Positions 35,384-44,033 of a DNA stretch of 64,000 bases are shown here, in pieces (the first letter of the stretch is position 1; each line of letters opens with the position of its first letter). The position numbers and the translations under genes are program-made. A model generated the notes under the pieces. It did no database searches, had not been told where the DNA came from, and saw only the letters and a program-made list of their open reading frames with translations. Where the stretch lies: the NCBI RefSeq assembly GCF_017310035.1, contig NZ_CP022296.1:1984001-2048000 (forward strand), given 5' to 3'. The stretch is from Nocardioides sp. S5 (lineage in GTDB: Bacteria; Actinomycetota; Actinomycetes; Propionibacteriales; Nocardioidaceae).

Positions 35384-38300
35384 AGGTATTCGATCCTTCC
35401 GATCCCCGGCCGACCAATATGGGTCAGCGCCCTACCTAGTGGACCTTCTTTGCTGCCGGCGAACTCCGAGTCGCCGACGATCCAGAGAACGTCTCTCGCA
35501 CGTGACAAAGCGACGTTGATCCGCCCGGAGTAGCGCTCGTCCAAGAAGCCGAAGTCGCCGGTGAGATTGCTTCGCGTCACTGAGAAGATGACGACGTCTG
35601 CTTCACGACCTTGAACCGCGTCAACCGTGTTCACGGTGACGCTGAGTCCGGTCAGGTTGAGGCGTCGAATTGCGCGCTCGATCTCCAGACACTGGGCTCG
35701 ATATCCGGTGAGAACAAGCACTGATACTGGCCCGCCCTTGATGCGACGCACGCCGCCCTGCTGCGTGCTGCCCTCGAGCCGCGCGAGTAGCTTTGCGATC
35801 TCGAGTGCCTCGGTCTTGTTCGAGGAACTTTCGCCGCGGGCCCGCTTGGGCTCTTCTCCACGGTCGGCTCGGCGGCTGGTCGAGAACCAGACGAGGCGGT
35901 CGTTGTCCTCAACCGACTCAGGAAGCAGGGCAGGGTATGGCTCGTGGGTGAGCTCACCGTCATAGAACGTGTCGGAGATCAGGCGCCCGATCGGGACGGC
36001 CATCCGATGCTGCGTGGTAAGTCGCGTTCGGCACGCTTCAGGCGACTCGGCCAGGAGGATGTCGAACAGCGAGGAGTTGTGGAAAAGCTTGTCCAGCTCG
36101 AACTCGTCGACGAGGTCCTTGTGCTCGAAGACCTCCTCCGCCATCGGCGGGAGCTGTTGTGGATCGCCGACCATGACCCACCGCTTGGAGCGCGTCATCG
36201 GAACCAACAGTTCGGACGCGGTGGCCCGTGATGCCTCGTCGATGATGCAGAGGTCAAACTGCATCTCTTGGACTTTCGCGTTCGACAGGAATCCCATGCA
36301 GGTGCCTGCAACGACCCGTTGCGTTGGCAGGAAGAGGGGCTCACTCGCCCCAGGGTCGGTCAGGCTGTTCAGCCAGTCGCCCTGAATCTGCAGGAGCTCT
36401 CGGATTCGTTGATGTCCCGGGCTCGTGCCCACCAGACGATCGATGAGTGAGGCGAGCTCCGAGTCAGTTGGTTCGGCGGAGAGCTCCTCGCCCAGTCGTC
36501 CGGCGGCCATTCGAACGGTTGCAGCCGCCTCCTCAGACCGCTCGGACGCGCGGTAGTAGTCCGCCAGCATCGTCGCGCGATCGTCCGGAAGATCCTCATT
36601 GTCTAGCCGGTCCGACGGCTCCAAGACCCCTAGGGCCTCTCGACGATCTGCAGCCTCCCGCAGAGCCGCCCGTGCCTCCTCGGCTCGAAGGGCGAGGGAC
36701 ACGGACTCGACTTCGATTCCTTCGCGCTCAGCGAGAACGCTCAATCCGTTCTGCGCACGCTTGGCGATCTCGGCCGTCCAAGCACTGAGCTTGTTTGCGA
36801 GCAGGAGGTGCGAAGCATCCGGGTCGACTTTGTCGTCGCGACTCGAGAGCCGGACGACGTCCGCGACACCGGAGTCGAACAGGCGTGTGACGGCGTTGTC
36901 GATCGCTACGTGCATCTGGCTGACCAACAGCACCTTGTCGCCAGGCCGGGCGCGCAGGTACTGGTTGATCAGTTCACAGATAAATGACGTCTTTCCGGTT
37001 CCTGGTGGGCCTTCGACTAGATAGATGTCCTCTGAACCGAGCGCGTTGGCGACCGCGGCGATCTTGTCGTCGTCGAGGTCGGGCGTGATCGGCTCGAAGG
37101 CAACCGGATCAGGCGCCGTCGCGACCTCCGGGTCGAGGACGATCTCGCGAAGGTGTGGTCGTGCCGAGCTGCCCTCGCGGAGAGCAGCGAGGGCCGTCTT
37201 CTGCCGCTTTATGGCGGCTTGCGAGGGACGGCGATCACGCACGAGCACGCCGTGGCGTGGCATGTCCCGAGTGGTTTGGAGTGCGCGCACGATCAAGTCG
37301 GTGCCCGCCACATCGACGACGTTGACCGGAACGCCGCGAGCGGTTGGGTCGTCGTCAGGTCTGGCCACCCGCTCTTGGTCCAGGACGGCAGGAGGCACAG
37401 GCGCCGGTGACTCGAGTTCGAACTCCATGCCGCTTCTACCGACGACCTCGTAGGAGATTGGCTCCTCGAGCCGCTTCTCGAGTTGCTCCTTCGCGTCGAT
37501 GAGTTGCGACCAGCTATTTAGTCGCGCCTGCTTGAACCTTTCGCCGAAGCGGTCGCTGAAGTCCTGGACTGCCTTGCTGAGCAGGGTGCGCAGTTCCAGG
37601 GCTGCCTGAGCTGCTTGCTTGGGATTGGCAGCACGCTCGGCTGACCAGGCGAAGTCCCGAGCGTCGATCGGAACGGCATCCTCGTTGGCGCGAAACCGCT
37701 CAAGCGCTTCAAAGTCGGTTACTTTGGCCCACTTTGCCAGGAGCCGGTACTGGTCCGTGAAGACCATTCCAAGCTCCAAGCGGTCGCCGATGAGCCGAAA
37801 GCCCTCAGCGTTGTAGTACGACTTTCCGTCGGCGCCTGTCTCCAGGCGGGGGAGCACCACCGTCCCATCGCCGAGGAGTCCGGGAACGGCGGACTCGGGA
37901 CGCCGATCAGGTGACTCCTCCTCAAGAGCACGCCGCGCCGTATTGGACAGCTCGAAGACGATGGTCTTCTGCTTCCGCCACCTGCTAAGTCGAGCCTCAT
38001 GAATGGCCTGCAGTTCGACAAGCATCACCTGGCCGTCGGCAGGGCGCCTACTCGGCTCCGGATCGAGGCTACGAGACAGCAAATCAAGTACATCCGGCGG
38101 GACGTCCGCCCCAGCCAGCGCCTTGGCGATGTCGGGGAAGTCTCGAATGGGCGAGTCGGTAACGCACTGAAGGAGCGTGGCTGCGAGCCCGTACACGTCG
38201 AATCGCGTCGATCCACGAGACGCGTGGTCTGGCGGCGCCCAAGGAGCGTTTGTGCTGCCGACGACCGTCGCATCTTGGGCGGCTGCGACCTGGTCTTTGA

Positions 38301-38769
38301 TCTTGCTCAGGGCGAAGTCTGTGAGGATCGGGGCGGTGCCATCCCAGAGCACGTTTGTTGGTTTGATGTCGCGATGCAGCACGGCCAGCGAGTGGGAATG
38401 CGCGAGGGCCGATGCGAGCGGGAGTGCGACAGCCTCGGCAAGGTCGTCCCAGCCCGGTGGCTCATCGAAGGTGCTCAACCAGGAGTTGAGCGTTTCGGGG
38501 ACCCACTCCATGACGAGGTAGTAGGCGCCGATTCCGTCGTCGACCCCACTGTCGAGCAGCGCAGCGACATTCGGGTGGTTGAGCTTCCGGTTGGCCGCAG
38601 TCGAACGTTCGAAGTAGATGCGGTAGATGTCGTCAGCAGACGCTGGAAGTAGCTTGACCGCGACCATGCGGCCGCCCTGATGCAGGTCCGTTGCCTGGAA
38701 GACCTCGCCTTGTCCGCCGACCCGACGCGTGTTCGCGATCTCGGCATATCTGCCGGCAATGATCCGCAT
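35380..38769 (-). CDS. Ser/Thr protein kinase fused to an SF1 (Upf1-like) helicase
   Basis: About 1129 aa from ATG 38769, which gives the usual kinase start RIIAGRY; a GTG at 38829 is possible. Residues about 1-270 are a Hanks-type kinase: RRVGGQGEVFQATD glycine loop, VAVKLL lysine, LHRDIKPTNVLWD (about 130), DFALSK in place of DFG, and APWAPPDHA. A linker of 300 residues follows. The SF1 helicase has Walker A VEGPPGTGKTSF (about 587), Walker B CIIDEASRA (about 840), GDPQQLPPM motif III, VDAVQGREADVVIFS and INVALSRAR. It would couple phosphorylation to nucleic-acid unwinding. First gene of a three-gene operon. I know no standard conjugation role for it; defence is the likely one (inference). 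Confidence 0.88.
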   Translation of the reverse strand: MRIIAGRYAEIANTRRVGGQGEVFQATDLHQGGRMVAVKLLPASADDIYRIYFERSTAANRKLNHPNVAALLDSGVDDGIGAYYLVMEWVPETLNSWLSTFDEPPGWDDLAEAVALPLASALAHSHSLAVLHRDIKPTNVLWDGTAPILTDFALSKIKDQVAAAQDATVVGSTNAPWAPPDHASRGSTRFDVYGLAATLLQCVTDSPIRDFPDIAKALAGADVPPDVLDLLSRSLDPEPSRRPADGQVMLVELQAIHEARLSRWRKQKTIVFELSNTARRALEEESPDRRPESAVPGLLGDGTVVLPRLETGADGKSYYNAEGFRLIGDRLELGMVFTDQYRLLAKWAKVTDFEALERFRANEDAVPIDARDFAWSAERAANPKQAAQAALELRTLLSKAVQDFSDRFGERFKQARLNSWSQLIDAKEQLEKRLEEPISYEVVGRSGMEFELESPAPVPPAVLDQERVARPDDDPTARGVPVNVVDVAGTDLIVRALQTTRDMPRHGVLVRDRRPSQAAIKRQKTALAALREGSSARPHLREIVLDPEVATAPDPVAFEPITPDLDDDKIAAVANALGSEDIYLVEGPPGTGKTSFICELINQYLRARPGDKVLLVSQMHVAIDNAVTRLFDSGVADVVRLSSRDDKVDPDASHLLLANKLSAWTAEIAKRAQNGLSVLAEREGIEVESVSLALRAEEARAALREAADRREALGVLEPSDRLDNEDLPDDRATMLADYYRASERSEEAAATVRMAAGRLGEELSAEPTDSELASLIDRLVGTSPGHQRIRELLQIQGDWLNSLTDPGASEPLFLPTQRVVAGTCMGFLSNAKVQEMQFDLCIIDEASRATASELLVPMTRSKRWVMVGDPQQLPPMAEEVFEHKDLVDEFELDKLFHNSSLFDILLAESPEACRTRLTTQHRMAVPIGRLISDTFYDGELTHEPYPALLPESVEDNDRLVWFSTSRRADRGEEPKRARGESSSNKTEALEIAKLLARLEGSTQQGGVRRIKGGPVSVLVLTGYRAQCLEIERAIRRLNLTGLSVTVNTVDAVQGREADVVIFSVTRSNLTGDFGFLDERYSGRINVALSRARDVLWIVGDSEFAGSKEGPLGRALTHIGRPGIGRIEYL

Positions 38770-38859
38770 CTGGTTGTCCCTGCTCCCGTCCGAATGATTC
38801 GGTCCGAGCCTAGGGAGCAGGTCCGACACTTGCTGCGGTTTGGACGATCTGCGGAGGGA

Positions 38860-40308
38860 TCAAACCCGGCGGCAGAGTGGGAGCGCACTCGCCGCGAAGG
38901 ACTGCGCCTGCTGTCCCCAGAGCCGGCGCGTCTCGCACGACGCTTGGATCGCCGCCTGCTCGATCGCCGCTACAGCGCGCTCGAGCTCGTCCGGATCGCT
39001 GGCGCTGACGGCGATGAACCCGGTCGCACGCAGCACACCGTGCCCGGCGGTCAGGTCGGCTTCCTGCTGGAGGACGTCCTGGTACTCGGCGGTCTGCTGG
39101 GCGTCCTCGATCTGGCCGATCTTCTGTCGCTGGGCGGCGTCGGAGATGTACTCGGTCTTCTTCTTGCGGATGTCTCGGGCAGCTCGGTCGGTGCGCATCG
39201 GCGTGTAGAGCAGCGTGAAGGTCCGCCGGATCCCCGAAGACAGCAGCAAAGGCGCGAGGAAGCCGGGATACACCAGGGACCGCGGCCACTCGGTGATCCA
39301 GAGGACGCAGTGGTGCGCGGAGTCGCTGCGCAACGAGCCCCACGATTCGGTGACCGCGACGGGGCCTGCGGTGGCCAGGTCCCGGCCGATGTCGCCCTGG
39401 CGCTCGAGTGCGCCAGCGACCGCGGGGTCGTAAGCGGACCGCAGGATCAGCGCAAGGTCGCCGGGCGTGAGCCATTCGCCGGGGGAGAGGTCGGCGGACC
39501 GGAGAGCGGCCAGCATGGTCGCCATCTCCTGCCGGAGTACGGCGGCCGCTCCTCGCATGCCTCCGCCGGCAGCCCGGATCGCTCGCCCGGCAACCTTCAT
39601 GTCCAACGAGGTCGAGACGGTCGAGGCATGGCGCTCGCCCGCGGGCCCAGCGCGGTCGACCAGCTCGCCGTACGTCGTCGATGCCCACGAGTCTGAGCGG
39701 TTGCCGTGCTGCTCCCACCAGTCCGCCAGGCCCTTGCCGGAGTCGGGCAGTGTCCGCTCCATCACCTGGACCGAGGCGATTCGCCCGGATCGGCATGCCG
39801 TCGCGAGGACCCGACCCCACGACACGACCCGCCGCTCCTGCTCCGCCGGGTCGAGCAGCACGAACGCAGGGTGGGAGACACCGACAATCGCCGTCAGGGT
39901 CCCCGCGTGCGGGTCATGAACCATGACGGCGTCGGTCTCAGGGTCGACCCACTGACGCAGCCGAGCCGCGTCACCGGGCAGCGCCAGCGTCCCCGCGGGG
40001 CGCGGCTTCACGACTCGACGGCGGTACAGCAGTTGCCCGCCCGCTGATCGCCAGAGCCAGCGCGCGCCGATCGGCGCCCACTCGATGAGCTTGCGCCCTC
40101 CCACAGCGACGGATGCCAGCGCGACGAAGAACAGGATAATCGGGAAGGTCATCACCACGGCGCCGACATACAGACCGATGATCAACGTGCCCGACGCGAG
40201 GCTGGCCATCACGAGTTGGGGGCCGGAGAGACCGAGCAGGACGCCGCGTCGGGTCAGCCGCGAGAACTTGATCGGGGTCAGCTCCGGCTCGCGGGTCGTC
40301 GTGGCCAC
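38860..40308 (-). CDS. SCO6880-family conjugation membrane protein
   Basis: A 482-aa protein with two N-terminal membrane helices (about 30-70: LVMASLASGTLIIGLYVGAV and ILFFVALASVAVG) and a long cytoplasmic region. Key stretches are KFSRLTRRGVLLGLSGPQLV, VVGVSHPAFVLLDPAEQ-like text and WITEWPRSLVYPGFLAPLLL, which match the SCO6880 family of actinobacterial elements. Such proteins stand in for VirB3/VirB4-N in the channel. Normally the VirB4-like ATPase follows at once; here the kinase-helicase cargo intervenes. The GTG start lies six bases after the upstream stop. Confidence 0.88.
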   Translation of the reverse strand: MATTTREPELTPIKFSRLTRRGVLLGLSGPQLVMASLASGTLIIGLYVGAVVMTFPIILFFVALASVAVGGRKLIEWAPIGARWLWRSAGGQLLYRRRVVKPRPAGTLALPGDAARLRQWVDPETDAVMVHDPHAGTLTAIVGVSHPAFVLLDPAEQERRVVSWGRVLATACRSGRIASVQVMERTLPDSGKGLADWWEQHGNRSDSWASTTYGELVDRAGPAGERHASTVSTSLDMKVAGRAIRAAGGGMRGAAAVLRQEMATMLAALRSADLSPGEWLTPGDLALILRSAYDPAVAGALERQGDIGRDLATAGPVAVTESWGSLRSDSAHHCVLWITEWPRSLVYPGFLAPLLLSSGIRRTFTLLYTPMRTDRAARDIRKKKTEYISDAAQRQKIGQIEDAQQTAEYQDVLQQEADLTAGHGVLRATGFIAVSASDPDELERAVAAIEQAAIQASCETRRLWGQQAQSFAASALPLCRRV

Positions 40309-40314
40309 GGCCGC

Positions 40315-41607
40315 TCACTTCTTCCCTGCGGTGTCGACCAGCGTCGAATCCGCAACTGGGGGTGGGACGGTCGAAGGAGCGGCGGACTCATGTGCCTGTG
40401 CCTGGCCGGTCGCCTGGGCGGCGACGAAGTTGCCGAGCCGAGGACCGGCCGCTGCCGCCTTTTTCGCGACCACAACTCCGGCTGCAACTGCACCGCCCGC
40501 CCCGGCAGCACCTCCGGAGGCGCCACCTGCTGCGGCGCCTCCGCCGCCGGTGCCACCTGACGGTCCGCCCGTGGATGGTCCCGTGGCCGCAGGCGAGGCA
40601 CCGGACGTCGTACCGCCGCCACCGCCTGCGCCGCCCCCGCCCAGGACCTTCGCCGGCTCGCTGCCGGTCCGGCGAGACAGCGGGATCGGCATCGGCCGGT
40701 TGAGCGAGGACTTGGCCTCCTGCTCGGCCGACATCGCGTGGTACATGTCGAAGCCCATGAATGCGATGGCCTTGTAGGTCAGGTACGGCGCGAACCCGGC
40801 CATAAGCATCAGTACGACGCCCGCCATCGGCTGGCTGACGGACTCCAGGTCGGCGTCGATCGGCGCCGAGACCTGGGCGGTGGCGAGCAGGAAGATCACC
40901 ACGAGGACGACCTTCGACAGGATCATCGCGATCACGAACGTCGCCCAGCGGCTCAGCCATGTCCGGGTGTGGTCCCAGCTGGCGCCGGCGAGCGCAATTG
41001 GTGCGAAGACGATCGCGATGAGAAGGAGTGCCTTGCGGATCAGGAGGCTGATCCACACCACCATCGCGCCGATGATCGCGAGGCTGGCCAGGAAGATCGT
41101 CAGGATCGCGCCAGCTCCTGGAGCGCTCAGGTTGATGGCACCGAGTCCGGCGGCGAGTACGGCGACCTTGTCGCCCATCTCGTTCATGTTGGTGCCCGCT
41201 GCGTTGACGATGCCGATGCAAAGCCGGTCGGTGATCTCGAGCCAAGTCGCGAGCAGGGCGAGCGCGACGAACGATCCGAGGATCGACTTGGCTAGTCCCA
41301 GCGCGGCTCTGGACAGGGCTGCTGGTTCGCGGCGGATCATGCCGCCGATGACCTGGAGCATGAAGAAGCCGAGCATCACGAAGACGCCGACGCCGAACAT
41401 GATGTTGTAGACCTTCGTGTACTCGCCGCTGGTCACGTCGACGTACGTCGTGGTGTCGATGACCTTCCAGACAGAGGTGAACATCCACTCGGCTGCGCCG
41501 CCCATACCCTGAGCAAGCCAGTCGAACGGGGCGGTGATGACCGCGCCGGCCGCGTCGCCGGCGGCGTTGCAGACCTCGTGGATCACCGGTACGTCGCAGA
41601 CACCCAT
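40315..41607 (-). CDS. VirB6/TrbL-like multispanning membrane protein
   Basis: A 430-aa protein with about six membrane helices between residues 65 and 290 (e.g. VGVFVMLGFFMLQVIGG, ILTIFLASLAIIGAMVVWIS, ALLLIAIVFAPIALAGA, MAGVVLMLMAGFAPYLTYKA). A Gly/Ala/Pro low-complexity cytoplasmic tail of about 130 residues follows. The core has the layout of VirB6/TrbL channel proteins. Gene order (DUF6112, DUF6112, this gene, SCO6880) is usual for actinobacterial conjugation loci. It probably forms the inner-membrane pore. Confidence 0.87.
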   Translation of the reverse strand: MGVCDVPVIHEVCNAAGDAAGAVITAPFDWLAQGMGGAAEWMFTSVWKVIDTTTYVDVTSGEYTKVYNIMFGVGVFVMLGFFMLQVIGGMIRREPAALSRAALGLAKSILGSFVALALLATWLEITDRLCIGIVNAAGTNMNEMGDKVAVLAAGLGAINLSAPGAGAILTIFLASLAIIGAMVVWISLLIRKALLLIAIVFAPIALAGASWDHTRTWLSRWATFVIAMILSKVVLVVIFLLATAQVSAPIDADLESVSQPMAGVVLMLMAGFAPYLTYKAIAFMGFDMYHAMSAEQEAKSSLNRPMPIPLSRRTGSEPAKVLGGGGAGGGGGTTSGASPAATGPSTGGPSGGTGGGGAAAGGASGGAAGAGGAVAAGVVVAKKAAAAGPRLGNFVAAQATGQAQAHESAAPSTVPPPVADSTLVDTAGKK

Positions 41608-41617
41608 GATCGATCCC

Positions 41618-41923
41618 TCAGACCTGCTGGCCGACGTTCCAGAAGAAGTTCACGAGAGTCACCGACGCGCCGCAGACGATGGCGGCACCGAGGGCCACGA
41701 GTACGCCGAGCTTGCCCCGACCGGCCAGGTGGGGGTTCGACGAGTTGGCTCCGAGCGCCCAGACGATCGCCGAGATGATCAGCGCGAGGACGGCCAGCAC
41801 GAGGCCAACCGTCATCGAGGCTCCGACGATCTTCTTGAGCTGGCCGATCCCGGGCAGGCCGTTGGAGTTGGGATCGATCGAGATGTCGAGGGGGAGCAGG
41901 AGTGCTGCTGTGAGTAGGTCCAT
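41618..41923 (-). CDS. DUF6112-family membrane protein
   Basis: A 101-aa protein starting at ATG 41923 with GGAG upstream. It has a short N-terminal hydrophobic stretch, then two helices (about 38-58 and 72-92: MTVGLVLAVLALIISAIVWA, LGVLVALGAAIVCGASVTLV). The GIGQLKKIVGASMTVGLVL text is typical of DUF6112, a VirB2/pilin-like small membrane family of conjugation operons. A paralogue lies directly upstream. Confidence 0.85.
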   Translation of the reverse strand: MDLLTAALLLPLDISIDPNSNGLPGIGQLKKIVGASMTVGLVLAVLALIISAIVWALGANSSNPHLAGRGKLGVLVALGAAIVCGASVTLVNFFWNVGQQV

Positions 41924-41955
41924 CGGAGGCTCCTGACGTCGGACGGGCGGACGCC

Positions 41956-42246
41956 TTAGAGGTGCGGGCCGATGTCCAGCAGCCAGTTGGCCCATGTGAG
42001 CGCGGCCCCCGTGAGCGCCGCTCCGCCGATCGCGACGAGGCAGCCGAGCTTCGCCTTCTGAGCCGTGTGCCAACTTCCTGAGCTGGAAGCGAGCGCCCAG
42101 GTCGTTGCCGAGACGATGAGCATGAGTACGGCGACGATCAGGCCATATGTCAGAAGCGCGCCGACGATCAGTCGCAGGTCGTCTGAACCGCCGACGGCGC
42201 CGAAGTCCGGCCCAATGTCACGCGCGCTCGATGAGGCTTCCTTCAT
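41956..42246 (-). CDS. DUF6112-family membrane protein (paralogue)
   Basis: A 96-aa protein with the same layout as the next gene: LRLIVGALLTYGLIVAVLML, then CLVAIGGAALTGAALTWANW and a short charged loop between. Two DUF6112 copies in tandem are common in these loci and may be structural subunits of the channel or a pilus-like filament (inference). Confidence 0.82.
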   Translation of the reverse strand: MKEASSSARDIGPDFGAVGGSDDLRLIVGALLTYGLIVAVLMLIVSATTWALASSSGSWHTAQKAKLGCLVAIGGAALTGAALTWANWLLDIGPHL

Positions 42247-42347
42247 GCAACGAGGTGGTCAACTGAGTCCGGCAGATTGCCAGCAGACGCATGATCGGTC
42301 GCATGAGGTACGCGAAGGGTTTGCTGGAGCTCTCTCGGAACTCCGGT

Positions 42348-43289
42348 TCACCCGCGAAGCTCTTCGTCCCAGTCGTCGAGGACCTCGGCTAGGAGTTCGT
42401 CCACGGTGACAATGAACTCGGTGACGGAGAACGGGAACTCAAGTGTCACGCCTCGCGTGCCGATTCGAAGGCTCAGAGCGCCGACTTCGTCGTGATCGTC
42501 CGGAACGTCCTCAACATGGACATCCACGTCGCAGTGGTCCCAGAGCAGGTCTTCGAGGCCGGCGGTCGAGTCGCAACCCAACAGCGTTCGCAGTTCGTGC
42601 AGCGTCCGGGCCTGGGGCCGGCCTCCGCTGGTCGCAAGCCAGTCCAGACCGCATGCCGGGCAATGCCGATTTGTCGGCAGGCCCATGATCACGCACCCAC
42701 CTTCGGTGACCCACGGGGGTTCGCCATCCAAGCTGCCCGGCGGAAGCATGCCAAAGACGACGTGGAGGATCTCGCCATTGCGACACCGAGGGCACGTGCC
42801 GCGATCGGCAGCTTGGGCAAGCTCGCGCAAGGCTCGTGCTTGGTCGATGGTCAGGAAGCTGGGATTGCTCCCGGCCGGCACTTTGAGAACCTCGAGATCG
42901 GCGAATCGGGGGTCGGAATTGAGTGCGGAGCGCGACACCGGTGAAGCAAGGAAGTTGATCTCAGTCATCGCGTAATAGCCGGCGCCTGAGGCAGCGTCCC
43001 GGTCCAGCCACCGGCTATCGGCGGTGCCCACCTCGCACGGGCCCGTGACAACCCCATACCCCCAGACTCCAGGCTCAATGTCGCGGCCGTCGCCACTGAT
43101 CCACAGATACACCGGCTGACCGGCTTCCATCATGGCCGACCGATAGTTGCGCTGCACGCTCCATGAGGTGACGGGCTCGTCAGGTCGATCCTGTATCCAT
43201 TCCGCGATCGGGTAGATCGTCGGATTGGCTTTGAGCAACCAAGCGCCCAGGCTGGCCGCCGACACTAGGCCGACCGTCTGATCGGTCAC
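42348..43289 (-). CDS. EVE/PUA-like domain protein with zinc ribbons
   Basis: The GTG at 43289 has AAGGGGG five bases upstream; an in-frame GTG at 43340 is possible. The 313-aa product begins with a region like an EVE domain (VTSWSVQRNYRSAMMEAGQP, VYLWISGDGRDIEPGVWGYG, residues about 40-95). Two CxxC pairs follow (CPRC about 170, CPAC about 215), forming zinc-ribbon-like units, then an acidic C terminus. EVE domains recognise modified DNA bases or RNA and occur in defence genes. It sits between the NlpC/P60 and DUF6112 genes, not part of the usual conjugation set. The domain call is by eye. Confidence 0.6.
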   Translation of the reverse strand: MTDQTVGLVSAASLGAWLLKANPTIYPIAEWIQDRPDEPVTSWSVQRNYRSAMMEAGQPVYLWISGDGRDIEPGVWGYGVVTGPCEVGTADSRWLDRDAASGAGYYAMTEINFLASPVSRSALNSDPRFADLEVLKVPAGSNPSFLTIDQARALRELAQAADRGTCPRCRNGEILHVVFGMLPPGSLDGEPPWVTEGGCVIMGLPTNRHCPACGLDWLATSGGRPQARTLHELRTLLGCDSTAGLEDLLWDHCDVDVHVEDVPDDHDEVGALSLRIGTRGVTLEFPFSVTEFIVTVDELLAEVLDDWDEELRG

Positions 43290-43364
43290 TGTGACCCCCT
43301 TCCCGTCTGTTAGGACGATTGTGAAGCAGGCCACCGACACATGGAATGCCCAGTCAGCGTGCTC

Positions 43365-43931
43365 TCAGCCGAATGGACGCTGATCCCAGAACCCCTCGGT
43401 ATCGACGCGATGGCAAATTCCACCGGGGCCGTAGTTGGACCTGACGATCTGCGTCCATTCGTGGGCGTTCCGGAAGCGGGGGTCTTGAACGTTCATGAGA
43501 GCTCGGCCTCGCAGGGCACTGACCAGGAGTGCCTCGAGCTCTGCCACGGTGTCGCGCATGGGGCTCCGCGAAACCCACTCGCGTTGGTCCACATATGACC
43601 ACCCGTCGCGGCTTGAGCCCATGTCCTTCACGTCGTCGAAGGAGAACCACGAGAACCCCGTCCAGGACTTCGTCCCCTCTTTGTGATGGCTCCGCAGGCG
43701 GAATCCGATTCCTTCGGAACTACGGGCCAGGCCCACGTAGACGGGCACGCTGTTCCGTTCGAGCACGTAGAGGCCCGCGGCCTTGCGGAAGTCACACACA
43801 CGTAGACCCGGACGGATCGATCCACGTCGCCCCAGCATCTGCCACGGGCGACCTCGCCCGGGCGTCCACGAGACCTCGCTGCGCTTCCAATGAAGCCCAT
43901 ATGCCCCGACCAAATGAGGACCCGTGGCCAT
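43365..43931 (-). CDS. GIY-YIG-type nuclease family protein
   Basis: A 188-aa protein. The central GLYVLERNSVPVYVGLARSS matches the GIY...YIG signature, read here as GLY and YVG, followed by FRLRSHHKEGT, which places the conserved Arg. A Glu follows in TVAELEALLVSAL, as in the family's metal-binding helix. It would cut DNA or RNA, or be an immunity or repair factor. It lies about 75 bases upstream of the EVE-like gene on the same strand, so the two may form an accessory pair. Confidence 0.72.
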   Translation of the reverse strand: MATGPHLVGAYGLHWKRSEVSWTPGRGRPWQMLGRRGSIRPGLRVCDFRKAAGLYVLERNSVPVYVGLARSSEGIGFRLRSHHKEGTKSWTGFSWFSFDDVKDMGSSRDGWSYVDQREWVSRSPMRDTVAELEALLVSALRGRALMNVQDPRFRNAHEWTQIVRSNYGPGGICHRVDTEGFWDQRPFG

Positions 43932-44033
43932 CTGATCACCTTTCGTCTGGCTTGCCTCAGCATGGCCTATAAGACGCTCTGTGCCGCAGGATCTGGTTGC
44001 CGTTGGTGTGGTGCTCAGGATGAGTGCGGCGGG

